DNA of 64,000 bases from Parelaphostrongylus tenuis (Eukaryota; Nematoda; Chromadorea; Rhabditida; Metastrongylidae): NCBI GenBank assembly GCA_019055375.1, contig JAHQIW010002009.1, forward strand, positions 1-64,000. The letters are read 5' to 3'. Below the pieces are notes generated by a model, which saw nothing but the letters and a program-made list of their open reading frames with translations, made no database searches and was not told the origin of the DNA. This document shows positions 12,060 through 23,900 of this stretch, in pieces. A program made the translations under genes and the position numbers. How positions within the stretch are numbered: position 1 is the first letter of the stretch; each line of letters begins with the position of its first letter.

Positions 12060-12900
12060 GTCACTTTCGCCAATCTGGAAATGAGAGAATTTTTTTCTTT
12101 TTCAAATTCATCTCTTGAAACGCGAAGAGGTGAGAAAAAAAACTTGCAGAAAAAAAACCGCTTGAAAAGGGAAACAACATAACGTTCCAAAATCTCGCAT
12201 GTTTCATACAGTATTTACTTCCGTTCATCACGAATTGAGAGTGGTTTTTTTCTGTTCATGGACGGTTTTTCTGATGTTTTTTGATCCAGAGCGGTTTGTC
12301 TCCTCAACCAATTATTTTCCGTTTTTCTCGTACTTTGTGATATCGTAAATTTTTTATCTTGAAGGACATTGTGCCAGTTAGTCTTCAATAACTGCGGTGA
12401 TTTAGAGATTATCTTTGATCTCTTCCCAAAAAAAATCAGCCGTTGAGCTAAAGTCCAGTCCAATCTCTGGCTGGACGATCGACTCACGAGAAAAGCCGAT
12501 AATAACCTTTTTCTTTTTTTTTTTCTGAAAGTCTGCGTTGATATACATTGTGATTATTTTCGTCCATCGGAATACGACAGTTTTTTGCTCTCGTGTGTGT
12601 GTGTTTTCTGATGTTTCTGAATGTATTTCATATTTCTTTTCGCTGTTTCTTAGTTTTTTTTTCTGTAAGTCTGTCAACTTTTCTTTTTTTTTATTTCCCT
12701 TCTTTTCTTGGTATTTTGTTTTGGTGGAGATTTGTCTTCTTTTTGTGCATAAAGTACGTTCTAGTTGACTTTAGTTTGTTCCTTGAAATCTCAAGAACAA
12801 ACGAAAAATTCAAGTTCATTTCAGTCTCCGTTGAAAACGAAGCAATGCAATTTTTTTCTTGAAAAGAAATCAAATCTTAGATTGTTTACATAGTGATTAA
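12060..12900. other. Polypyrimidine-rich tract without a convincing gene
   Basis: The + strand is dominated by TTTTTCTTT and TTTCTTTTCT stretches, which produce Phe/Ser-rich + frames and Lys/Glu-rich minus frames. Frames overlap on both strands without splice or domain signals. I treat it as non-coding. Confidence 0.5.
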
Positions 12901-13159
12901 TTTCGTCCATCTGGTTTTTTCTTAGTGAGCGCTTAGTCTGGGAATTTTAAGCGAGCTGCTTTTTCCAACAAGGTACTAATTTCTGTTATTCCTACTTCTC
13001 ATGTTTTCTTAATTATCTATAATGAAAAGTATTTCCCTTATTTGTTGTTTGTATGTATGACATGTCGGAATTTATTTTGCTGTTTTTCTTGGATTAGTTA
13101 ATAACGGTAGCACGAGAACATTGAGTTTAGTCAATCCTGCATTCGTTTCCATCAATTCT

Positions 13160-13350
13160 TTCGGAGCGGTGGACCCACGGCCTCTGCATCTCGAACTGCT
13201 AACTCTTTATGGTCTGCTCCACTTGCTCTTCGTCTCTAACCCCCGGCATGTCATTTTTAGACGCAGCTTGCGGGGCGTAGCGATGCAGAGGTGGAACGGA
13301 CCGTCCAGAGTAATCACTTACAATTGGAGAGGCTGTGGGTCCGCCGTCCT
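13160..13350. repeat. Hairpin element E, copy 1
   Basis: GGACCCACGGCCTCTGCATC and GATGCAGAGG / GAGGCTGTGGGTCC form inverted arms. The arms recur at about 15600-15835, so this is a dispersed hairpin element. It lies about 240 bp upstream of the MED12 start. Confidence 0.6.
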
Positions 13351-13592
13351 GAGTGTGTTGAGTAAAAAGTCATCATAATATCTAGCTCAGGTTTACTTTT
13401 CCGTACCAGTGTGACCATTCCCGTCCTGGCCCTCCAATTTTTCTCCATACCCTTCGCTTTTATCACATGTTCGTTGCTTTTGAACTGATAGACTCATGTA
13501 AGTATGAATTTTTTCCCACTTTCTTTATCTTTTGGTTCTTTTACGGTTTGATTTTTCTCTATTCAAGATATGCGGGAAAAAACAACAATTTA

Positions 13593-14977
13593 ATGTCTGC
13601 GAAGACGTCAAAGGTACTCTCGTGGTATCAGTCCACAGCAGACAAACGTATACTCCGACGCCACAAAATTGGCCCACCCGATGTACATCCGCAAGAACCA
13701 CGACAGGAGGAGGACAATCTCAGTAATGAACGACTCAGAAAAGGCTATCAGGTAGTTTGAGGCTCTAAGAAATGAATTCTTTGATTTCGCTGCTTTTAGA
13801 AGTGATATGCTGTTACGAATATACACCCAAGATTACTGAATGGTATGCAAAACATTTGACATCAGGCGAGAGTTGAACCCGCGTTTTACCTGGTTTTTTG
13901 AGGATCACCACTGATAGGAAAGCGGACTCGCACCATCGCTTGTGCGGCAGGTACAGGCATCAGATAGCATCTGCAGGTCTGTACATGCATGTCTGGCTGT
14001 CTGCCTGCCTTCCTACGAGACGTGACGCCACCATTACACTAGCTAAATGCGATCTGACGTCGCTCGGCTTGGTACGGAACGTACCATGTGGTCTTTAAAA
14101 GACTATGTCGAAGATGCGTCTGCCACCAGATCATCGATACCACCGCCCTGATACCACTCTTTCATCTATATCGCCTATCATAGCTATCAGCCACCAACGT
14201 TTTACGGGTTTGATGACTAAGCACATATCGGCGTTGAAGCCTGGTCGAATGTCTTATAGATCAGTCAACAATCTTAGAACCACTGCTAAAAACAGTGGAA
14301 ATAAATGTTCATCTGGTCTGAGATATCGTTATCCAGTAGACAGACTGTCTAATATCTGGAATGTTGTCTAGGTGGGGACGACACCGTACGAACACGAGTC
14401 CTTATTGTTCAATAGTCGATCGGCGAAACTCGATCGCTTGGATGAAGCGCACACGAAATTCGGCGTTTTACTCAATTCGGTTAGTAAGTCGTCTTTCCTT
14501 GTATATCTTTGGCTACTGACCAACGTTCTTTCAATGGCATTAGCAGGTTCTCCACCGAAAAGGCGAAATCAATGCTAATCTGGATAAAGAACGAAGGAAA
14601 AATAGGGAGACGGCCGGAGCGCAATTTGTAAGTTGTTGATCTTACCGCTTTGAATGTTTTCTGAAAGTCAGTATTGTATTCTTCTCTTTTCATCTGCTCT
14701 ATTTGCCTATTTGTTCTTTCTAGGCTCATAATATGGTTGTTTTCCATTGTATTACGATTTCGTAGGCATCGGCAAAGGCGAAAGAGCGTGCGTCTTGGTT
14801 TACTGATCTCGCACGAGGAAAGGCCCTATCACAACTGGCGAAAAAGGTCCCCACAATTAAACGACGAGAAGAAGGCTTAGAGTACCTGTGTGACTACAAG
14901 TTAGTTCGTCATGCTATGACTACGAATTCCGCCCGAATATTCTTCGTTTTTTATAGATTAACTGTCCCCAATGACAA
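13593..14977 (+). CDS. dpy-22: MED12 exons 1-5 (N-terminal kinase-module-activating region)
   Basis: Exons are 13593-13751, 14372-14479, 14547-14627, 14766-14899 and a tiny 14957-14977. Exon 1 carries KRILRRHKIGPPDVHPQEP, matching the conserved MED12 N-terminus (KRPRLGPPDVYPQDP in human). Exon 4 carries WFTDLARGKALSQLAKKVP, the most recognisable MED12 signature. In human MED12 this N-terminal region contacts cyclin C and activates CDK8, and it is where tumour mutations cluster. Frames join with phases 0,0,0,2. The first ATG is chosen because about ten residues precede the conserved motif, similar to other animals. A TTCAAG acceptor-like site just before the ATG could be a trans- or cis-splice site. 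Intron 1 (13752-14371) holds a dispersed repeat at about 13865-14095. Confidence 0.9.
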
Positions 14978-17900
14978 GTATTATTTGAAAGTAGGGTGCT
15001 CGATCTATTTTGAAAGTTTTATGTTAAAAGTATGATTTCTTTAGCGTGGCTGGTCCAATGGTCTGTAGAAAATCTCTTCTCGGTCGCGAGTTCAAGGTCT
15101 TTTAAAAATAAAATTCAATTCCTCACTATATATTCAATACTGGTGTATGCAGAACTGAGAGTCTCAGACGGGAACTGAGCCCGCCTTTCACCCTTCTGTC
15201 GCATAAAGAGTGATAGCAGAGCAAGAGCCTCGGTAGTGAAACTGATTAGCGCGTGGACCCGAAAAGGATGAATTATGGGTTTGTTTCTCGTTTGAGGTCG
15301 AAAGTTTTGCTATCACTCAATATCGTTGGGTATGTTTATGTATCACATTATCGCTTTTTAAAGGGGTTAAATGAGAAGAGCTCTAGCCAGTTTACCAGTA
15401 ATAAGGGACATGAGCTGTGAACATAAAGGTTTCATAAAAGAAACTGCTTCGTGAAATAGCCGTTTTACGGATATTTGTGCTACAATCTACTCTATTACTA
15501 TCGTCCATCATGAAATTATGTAGCTGTCAGCATTTGAAAGTATCACACAATATAATGTCTTCTCGAGATTTTCTAGATTCGTACAACCCGTACAGTGACC
15601 ATGGTGATTTAACCCTTTTGAAACCTTAGACCCACTGCTTCTTATCTGTTACTCGCAACTCTGAACGGCTTGCTTCACCCTCTCTGCATCTCTAACCATC
15701 AGTGTGCCATTGTGTTATGCAACAGCCTACCACTGATAACGCAGTGGCCAGCATTATTAGACGCAGCATGCTGAGGGTTGGGATGCAGAGGCTGTGGGTG
15801 CACGGTCCAAACGGGTTCAAGCGAGATGCGAGTTAATTGATAACCGAATTAACACTCGATGGTCTTTTGCTTCAAGTTTATGGTGGATTCTTTGATCTCA
15901 TTCATCGCATTTGGTATTCTTTCGATTAGCTGTCTGATGATTGTACACACTGTAAAAGCCGACTTTCCTTTAAATTCTGAAAAAGTCTAACACGTTGAAA
16001 TGTTGACCTGATAAATCTATCCGGGAATGTCGTGGTTTCAGCTAAATCATAGTAGAAAATATCACTGAGAATACGTGATAAGGGACAGAGCTTGGAGCGC
16101 TTATCAATGACCTGAGAGATACGCCATGCATTCGACTTCATCTCCTTATTGTTAGAGGTGATTGAATGCATATATGACCTTTACAACGACTTGCGATGGC
16201 TTACCGATGTGTCAAGTCAAAGCCGCTGTCCTCTCGAATGAAAATGCTAGTTATTTATCGACTCAGAGTGTCAAAAAACTTGGTGGGCCGTAAGATGTAA
16301 TCGAGCCACTGATTCCGTGTGCTCGTAAGGCACCTAATCAGTGCCACTCAAGCTCAGTGAATATACATAATTTGGTAAAAGGACTCCGTAATGTCCATAG
16401 CTGCTTTTGTGTACATTCCTTTTTGACGTTGGCCAGTACAATACCTTTCAATGGTCATGAATGGTTTTCTTGCCTCGGAATCTAGATTCAGGGATATTCG
16501 AATTTGAGAAAATGTTTCAGGAGTAGAAAACTTTGTTCAGAGTAAAATTTGATCAGAACGTCTGTCTTAAGGATACCGTCTTTCCGCGCCTTATGGTATC
16601 TAAAAGTGACTGCGGCACTCACTGGAAGCCCGAATACTACGAAACAGAAAAAGTCAATTAGTGATCTCTTCTCTGCAGGTACTCTATATCATTTCGGTGT
16701 TCTCTATTTGAAATTGTTTTTATCGCAATACTTCAGTTCTTATTTCATTCAGAATACAAAGATATTTTTGTGAAAGCTATCAAAGAAATCACTATTCGTA
16801 TGTGGGACGTCAATGACATCTCGACGTGCCCTATTTATAAAGAACGTTGGATATACATATCAAATCTAAGTAAGAGTGCATTTGAGGTTGGTGTTGAGAA
16901 ATGTTTCATTGGCTTTTTTTCGAACTTTACTTTTTAACGTCGCTTTTCAGGATGGTGTGATTGAACGACAGGATTTTTTGAATGAATTATGTGATATTTT
17001 CTCGGATTTTTTTGTTCGGCGAGTAAAAAACGAAGAAAAACTGCCACAGTTACGGTGAGTTCTTGTATCACTCGAAGAGCAAGCATGTGGCGCACTCGTA
17101 GGAGAGCTGCTCTGCGACACGGCCGTAGTCCATCAATTGGTTCAATCTCGCGCTCAAAGCTTGTCAAGCTTTTCATTTCTCCGGCGTCGGCGATGGTACC
17201 GGACTAGTGTGGTAGGACATCAGTGCTGACTTATTACATCGGTGTGCAACCCACACGTCACTGTAAAGACCGGATATGAATCCATTCACCTTAGGCGATG
17301 TTATATGAGGGCGGGTTCATAGGGCATTCCTCAAAGAAAGATCAATACTAGGGGCTCTATCCTGTATCCTTGTATCGCCTCTAGAGACATGATTTCTAAC
17401 ATAAGTTTTCCAGGATTTATTTACTGTTTCTTACTCAGTTTCTACGGCATATCAACAACAATCTTATTCTTGCTCGACGACTCGCTCATATGATCGCAAT
17501 GAAACTTCGACTGTACAAAATGGAGTATGACGAGCAGAATAACACGTAAGAATGATGGTTTTCTTCTACTGTTAGCTTTGATTAGTGCTTACAAATATGA
17601 CTAGTATGATCAGCCTTTATTTCTTAAGCGTCTCGAAAGGTGCGGAAGCATTCACAGCGTTAGCTCAGTGCTCGGCTCTTCGTCCTGTAATCCATTTGCT
17701 CACTGCTGTACTACAGAATATAGTGATTGATGCCCCGGCGGCTGTTATTTGGAATAAATTTAAGGTACATTCATGCTCCTGTATTGGGTCATCCCATATT
17801 TTTCCGCTTTATCGTTGTACTAGGTTTTTTAATCTGAAATCACGTTTTTGCTAGAAGGCTGTGGTCTTTGGGAACAGCCTTAGCAGCTCTAGCAAATACG

Positions 17901-20900
17901 TTGGGATTCGGCCAAAGCACCATCGTTCTGGATTTAAATGAAATGAGCTATTGCAAAATGATGTCTCCAATGGACATCTTATGCATCGATCTACCTACTA
18001 TTGCATTGTACGCGTGCTCATTTGCTATCTTCTGCTGTGGCCGCACAGGGTGGGCTTTCTGAAGTCAGTCATCATCGGAGATGAGTCGCTTACCCTACTA
18101 CGAGATCAAAACAGGTCACGCCTCCCGTGTGCCACCCGGCGAAGACCCATCGTTTTAATTCAGAGCCTCTAGAGGCCATGTTCCATGTTCAAATATTATG
18201 CTCTCGGTTTTCTCAAAGAGCAAAGAATGCTATTTTGGAAACTTCTCATCAGAAGCAGTCAGTCATAGTCGACCTGTGCCGTAATCATCTCCGGAAGTAG
18301 CCCCATCAGTGCGAGGGAGTGCGCGAAACGACTCAGTGTCGCCTTTCTCCAGATAGTGTTCGACCTCACTTTGGAAGTCGACCCCACCACAGTTTGGAGA
18401 AGCTAGGCTGAACCACGGTGCCACATTCACCGTATAGCGCTGATGTTGCTCCATCGAAGTGAAATGTTTTACGTCCCTAAAGCACCATCTACGGGAGAGG
18501 AAATTCTAGACTTGAACCATCCCCACAGGTGACTTCATGTGTTCGTTGATTGCCAGACTCATTCGTTTTAGGAGGAAGAAATCTTGTTTTTGTCCGGCAA
18601 ATGGTTGTGTCATGATGGTGATCACACTGTTGAGTGATCGATTTTTTTTGGACATGTAACAATTGATCAGACACAGTGTCGAATGCAAAGTGATTCTTTC
18701 TGATTGACGTTTTACACAAGAGTAAGTAACCATTCAAAAGCTGAAATATCAGTCCTTAGCCCCACTCGACGGTTTTTTAAAACACCCTATTATAACGCTG
18801 TGATCTCCACAAAAAACCAAGTCTCATACACACATAGTTCACTGCCGCAAAAGCTCTTTCTTAGGACTTTTAGTAATCATTCGATAGCGTAATCTTGCTA
18901 ATTCCAGCGCTGTGTTTGTTTCATGAAAACACCTTATCTCTGAAACGCAGCAGGTAAAATAAGTTGAACTCCCGTCTGCGACCGATGGCCGCATCGGCCA
19001 ATTCACGTGCGAGTGCGTGAGGCGACCACGTGAACCGCTGACTGATGCAATACTTCTCTACGCACTCATATTCGCGAGAAATCAATGGTCATTGCGTCAT
19101 CTAATGTGACTGCCAGTCAACCGCACGTGAGTTCGCCGATGCTGCTATTGATCGCTGATGGGAATTCAACCTATTTTAGCTACTGCGTTTCAGAGAGACG
19201 GCCTTTTCAAGATATAAGCGCAGCGTTGGAATCGTATTCAATTGCGCTATTGAATGATTATTAATAGTCCACTGGAAGAGCTCTGTCCGACTTGAAATAT
19301 GCGTGCCTGTAGCCAAAATTCTCGTCCTGTAACAACGTCGAAATCTTTTTGAAAAACTGGCGACGTGGGGTTGTAGCCTCAAGTCTCAGCTTCCGAATGG
19401 TTATTAACGCTCCTATGAAAAGTTCTTCTATAGCGAAAAAGATCGGTTTTCATTTGTCCTTTCCTGATCAGAAAGATTTTGCAAAGGAATTTATTGGACA
19501 ACCCAAATTAGATTAAGGTTACCATGTTTATTCCATGCTCTATACTTTTGCTCTGTAACGGAAAAAACAGTTGAAGCAGTCTGTGTATGGGCTGTCAAAA
19601 GCTCACAACCTGGGCATCTACCATTGAATTTCTTTCCCACCGTAAGACGTTTTTCGTGTATTTTCGACGGTGGGTGGGAGGAAATATAAAATGTGCTCAT
19701 ATGATCGTGATGGGAAAATTTCATTGCCTCTCGCATAAGAAATTTGACTGGGATTTTTCCCCTATAATGCACTATATTTCTCCTTTGATAGGTCTCAACT
19801 ACTGACAAGCTGCCGTTTATACTGTCTCAGTTATGTGGATCACCATTGGATCTCCTTCCATGTGCTGTCCATGAGTTACCGCTACCAGCCGGAAAAGGTA
19901 AGTTTTAGTCACTCCCAACCAATCGTTTTTCATGTAATTCGTTTTATCTTTCAAGATTCCGAAAGATTCGCAGAGATTCTGAAGCTGCGGACTACAGAAA
20001 TTGTCCGTCGTAGTCAGGCTGTGCAGGACAAGTGGTCGTTCAATCAGAAAGAACAATTTGTTTTTGGTACTTTTTTTGATAGTCCTTGTCTACGAATTGT
20101 TCGTCTCGAATATTCTGATCTCTTCAGCGAAATTGGTTGATAGCTGTCTTGATGTTATTGGAATTCTTGACTCATCAGATATCCTGGAACCAAATGTTAT
20201 ACCAGCAATCGCTACTCGAATATTCAATTTTCGAAGTGAAAACTGGGCTGAGGATGTTCTAATTAGGTTTTTTTCTTCTTCTGATCAGTGGCGATTATTC
20301 AGTGTTCTTATCAATGAAAACTACATATACAGATTGAAACTCATGCTACACTGGGCTGTTACTGCTGAACGCGAAGGCAGTTACAGAGCAATCATTGTCA
20401 CGAAGGTTCGTATATCTTTTATAACCTTGCTTATTCTAAAGAAAAGTTAAGCTAGACATTCTTAAGTTAAGCTAGACATAGAGAAAAGTTCTTTTAGATC
20501 ATCCACCACCAAGTTCTGAATCAACAATCGTTCATGTTTGGTCCATTTCACATGCAAGACATCATTCTCAACTACTTCTACACCGAAGCTCCTACAATTG
20601 GATCCAAACATTACCATCAGGAATTTGCCTCTTTAGTAATACTGTTTATCGAACTTTCTCGCCACAAGTTATTTGAGCATGATAGGTAAACGGCTATGTT
20701 ATTTCACGTCTATAACTTTGTTCCTCTGAGATACTACTTTTCCAGCTTTGTAAGGGAGCTTATAAAGTCTGGTGAATTAGATTATCAACGACCGGTCATG
20801 GACATATATAAAGAGGAGAACAAAATTGTAGATGTTATTTCGTCATCATTAATTTCTGCCAGTAGAGTGTTGTAGTTCGGTTTTTTTTCGATTTCTTTTT

Positions 20901-23900
20901 CTTATTGGAGATTCGTTAGAACGTTGCGCAATGAGCGACTCCTTTAGTTTGAAGACTTGACACCGGATGAACCACCGAAACCAACGAGTCTTGTCTCTTT
21001 TAAACAAGAAGAGAAAGATGAGCACGTCTATCTAAACGATGTTATGAATATGAACGACAGAATTCTTATTCAGGTTTGCATTTCTCACGATAGGGCTAGT
21101 TTCTCTATCTTTTTTATTTTTGTGCTTAATGATGATCTGTTCAGATGCCACTACGACAAGTTGAGGAGCATCGAAGTGAAGCGAATCAAAGAGCTTTAGT
21201 TTTGTATGGTATGAATAACACTCGGGAAAATCACATTTTCGAGTTGAAGAAGGTTATTTGACCTTTCAGAGACTCTTCTTCGTTCACTTTTTTGAGATAT
21301 CCTTTCAAAACATTTTGTTCAGATTGCCAAGGAAATCTGCAAGATATGGCAAAAGAAAATTTATGTCCAGTTCCTGGAAAATAATGATGTGCCTTTATTT
21401 AAGCAATCTATCAACTCAACAAAGATTGTGGAGATTCTGGCTAGGTTTAGGTGCGTTTATTAAGTTCTTTATCATAAGTAAAACATTTTTTTCTAAGGAA
21501 TGTCGTTTGATATAATGATGCTTGGAATTGTGGCAGGAACTAATATTCGCACTGCACTTTCTTGTGCACCTAACGTTGGATCTCTCAAGTTTTTCACTTG
21601 GCAGGTTGATTAACATCTAACGCGCTGAAGTGATATTTTCTTTTTCACAATTGAGAATTTTTTGATCAGTACAGTAGCTGTGAACCAGAACGCTTATTGC
21701 TGTCATGCAAGGAACTTTTTTCTTTTGCATTGAGGTCGTGCATAATTCTACAGTGTTATCTCAGATTGAAAATTCCCTCTAAGAAAAAATTTCCCTTCTT
21801 TCTCCGAAATGTATCTTCAACAATTTCCAGTACAAAAGCAGCAATCGTCTGCGTGCATTAGGGAACATTATTGTATCTTTATAGAGGAGATGCCATTTGG
21901 TCAATCTCTTTTGTGCTTGTAATGCGAACCTGGTTCTTTTCGACTATGGGGCAAATGAATATTTAACCCCATTTGCTGGACATGATCTTTTCATAAGAGT
22001 GCTAGTAATTATTGAAAGATTTGAGTCTCTGGCTAGCGCAGTGCATGCCCGCTTTTTTAGAAAAGTGTTTATCATAACTCTCTAACGAAAGAAAAACATC
22101 TGTGTTTCACACCCGCGTTTTTCTCGCACAACAGAGCTATTTCTTTAGACTATCAGGAATCATTCGATAGCGTAGGATTTGAAGATTCGAATGATGTGCC
22201 TATCCTCTGGGAAGACCTCTTCTCTGCAGAGCAGCAGGAGAAGCATTAAATTCTAATACACTAGGAAGGAGATATTGGCTGTTCTACGGGGTGGGAGCGC
22301 AGGGCGGACGTTGCCATTTCAACACAGGTGTGATCGATTGGACGTATCGCGGGCACTAAGAAGGCGCAATTTCTGTTTTCCAATAAGGTTTTGTTTCTCC
22401 GCTTTCATGGAAACTCCACATTAACCGTCTGACTGTAATACTGAAAAATATTCTGTGCACGTCCATGTGCTTTTGATGCTTACAGTTAAGTGATAGTTGA
22501 ATTGTACGGATGATATTAATCATAATTTCATTTCGACTTCGACAGCGTTATAGATGGGTGTTTTGAAAAACTCGACATGTACCGTGCTAGCCGGATACTT
22601 AAGCTTTCAGATGATTACTGATACTCTGATGAAAAGTTCTTGTTCAACGAATGGGTTTGAACTTTCTTCTGTCCCCGGATAACCGAAATGAACCGCCAAT
22701 CTCAATGAAGAAATCAGGGAATTTTGCTATTTCGTGGTTTGTAATTTCAAATATTTCCATGGCTCTGGAAATTAAGATTTCATTTGTCGCTCCATAAGTT
22801 TTGTCACTTGAGCAATAAACACCAAATTCATTAACCAGAAGTAATTAAAATTACGTAATTTTGGTTTCATTCAACTGCGCTTTTTTTTCGAATATTCTGG
22901 TATACATCTCCCTAAACTTGCTTTAAGATCCAGCTGTCGGGTTAGCAAATTTGCTTGCAACTCATTCACGAATGGCGTGTAGGGGAAAATGCCAGTGGAG
23001 CGGCGCGCAAGATTGATGGAATTTCCTGTGAATAGCCGCAGCGAAACTGATCCTCTAGACTTCTCTTCGGCTTTGAACATCGTAAATTACTTCCTAGCCA
23101 TCCTTTCTGCAGTCCTGTCATCACCGCAAGCTCAATTAATCAATCCTCTGCGCCGCTTCGCTAGCATCTTCTCCTACGCGCCATTCCTGCATGAATAGTG
23201 AGCGAATTCGTTTCCAGGACAGCTCTGTTTTGAAGCAAATTCAGGAAATTGTACACCAATATGTTCGCAAGAAATTGCTCAATCGAACGGTGCCAAAATC
23301 ATGCGGTTCAAGTTAATTCTGGTTTATAAATCTGGTGTTCATTGCTCTATTGACAAAACTTATGAAACGACGAATAAAATCCTATTTTCGAAAGCCAACG
23401 AAATATTTAAAATATATGGAACGAACTAACAAAGCTTCCTGCTTTTTTCGCCGAGGCTTGCGGTTGATCTTGGTCATCTGAGGACAAGAGAATATTCGAT
23501 CCCATTTTCTGAATAACAGCTTCTCATAAGAGTATTAGTAATTATTCAAAACCTCAAATCTCTGGGAAGCGCGATACGTAACGGAACGCCAAAACTCACG
23601 TAACGGCCTAATATGTTTGAAGAACATGAGAAGTGGTTTCTTATAAACAAGTTCTGTAGATTATGTGGTTTTGAGCTCAATTCGTGGAATTTAATATGAC
23701 CTGAGGTAACTTGTTGTGATGTTAAAATGAGCCATCGCTTTCATACAGAACACATTGTAGTCAATGACTTTTCTATACACGTTGGCTTCCGTTAGAATAC
23801 ACTTCTGATTAATTTTTTCGTAAGTGGCTGAGGTAACGTACTTCTAACTTGACTTTATTGTTTTCTCAGTTTTTGTTTTCGGGGTGGGGGGGGGGGGGGT

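Noticed and set aside
17855..18062. Open frame reading ...MMSPMDILCIDLPTIAL as a MED12 exon
   Set aside because: It resembles the GSPLD..P motif, but the true motif is in the exon at 19792 and joins 17764 in phase 0 without this segment. No acceptor gives it a workable phase.
20275..20300. Tiny intron (GTTTTTTTCTTCTTCTGATCAG) within MED12 exon 13
   Set aside because: It is only about 22 nt long, and the exon reads through in frame without it.
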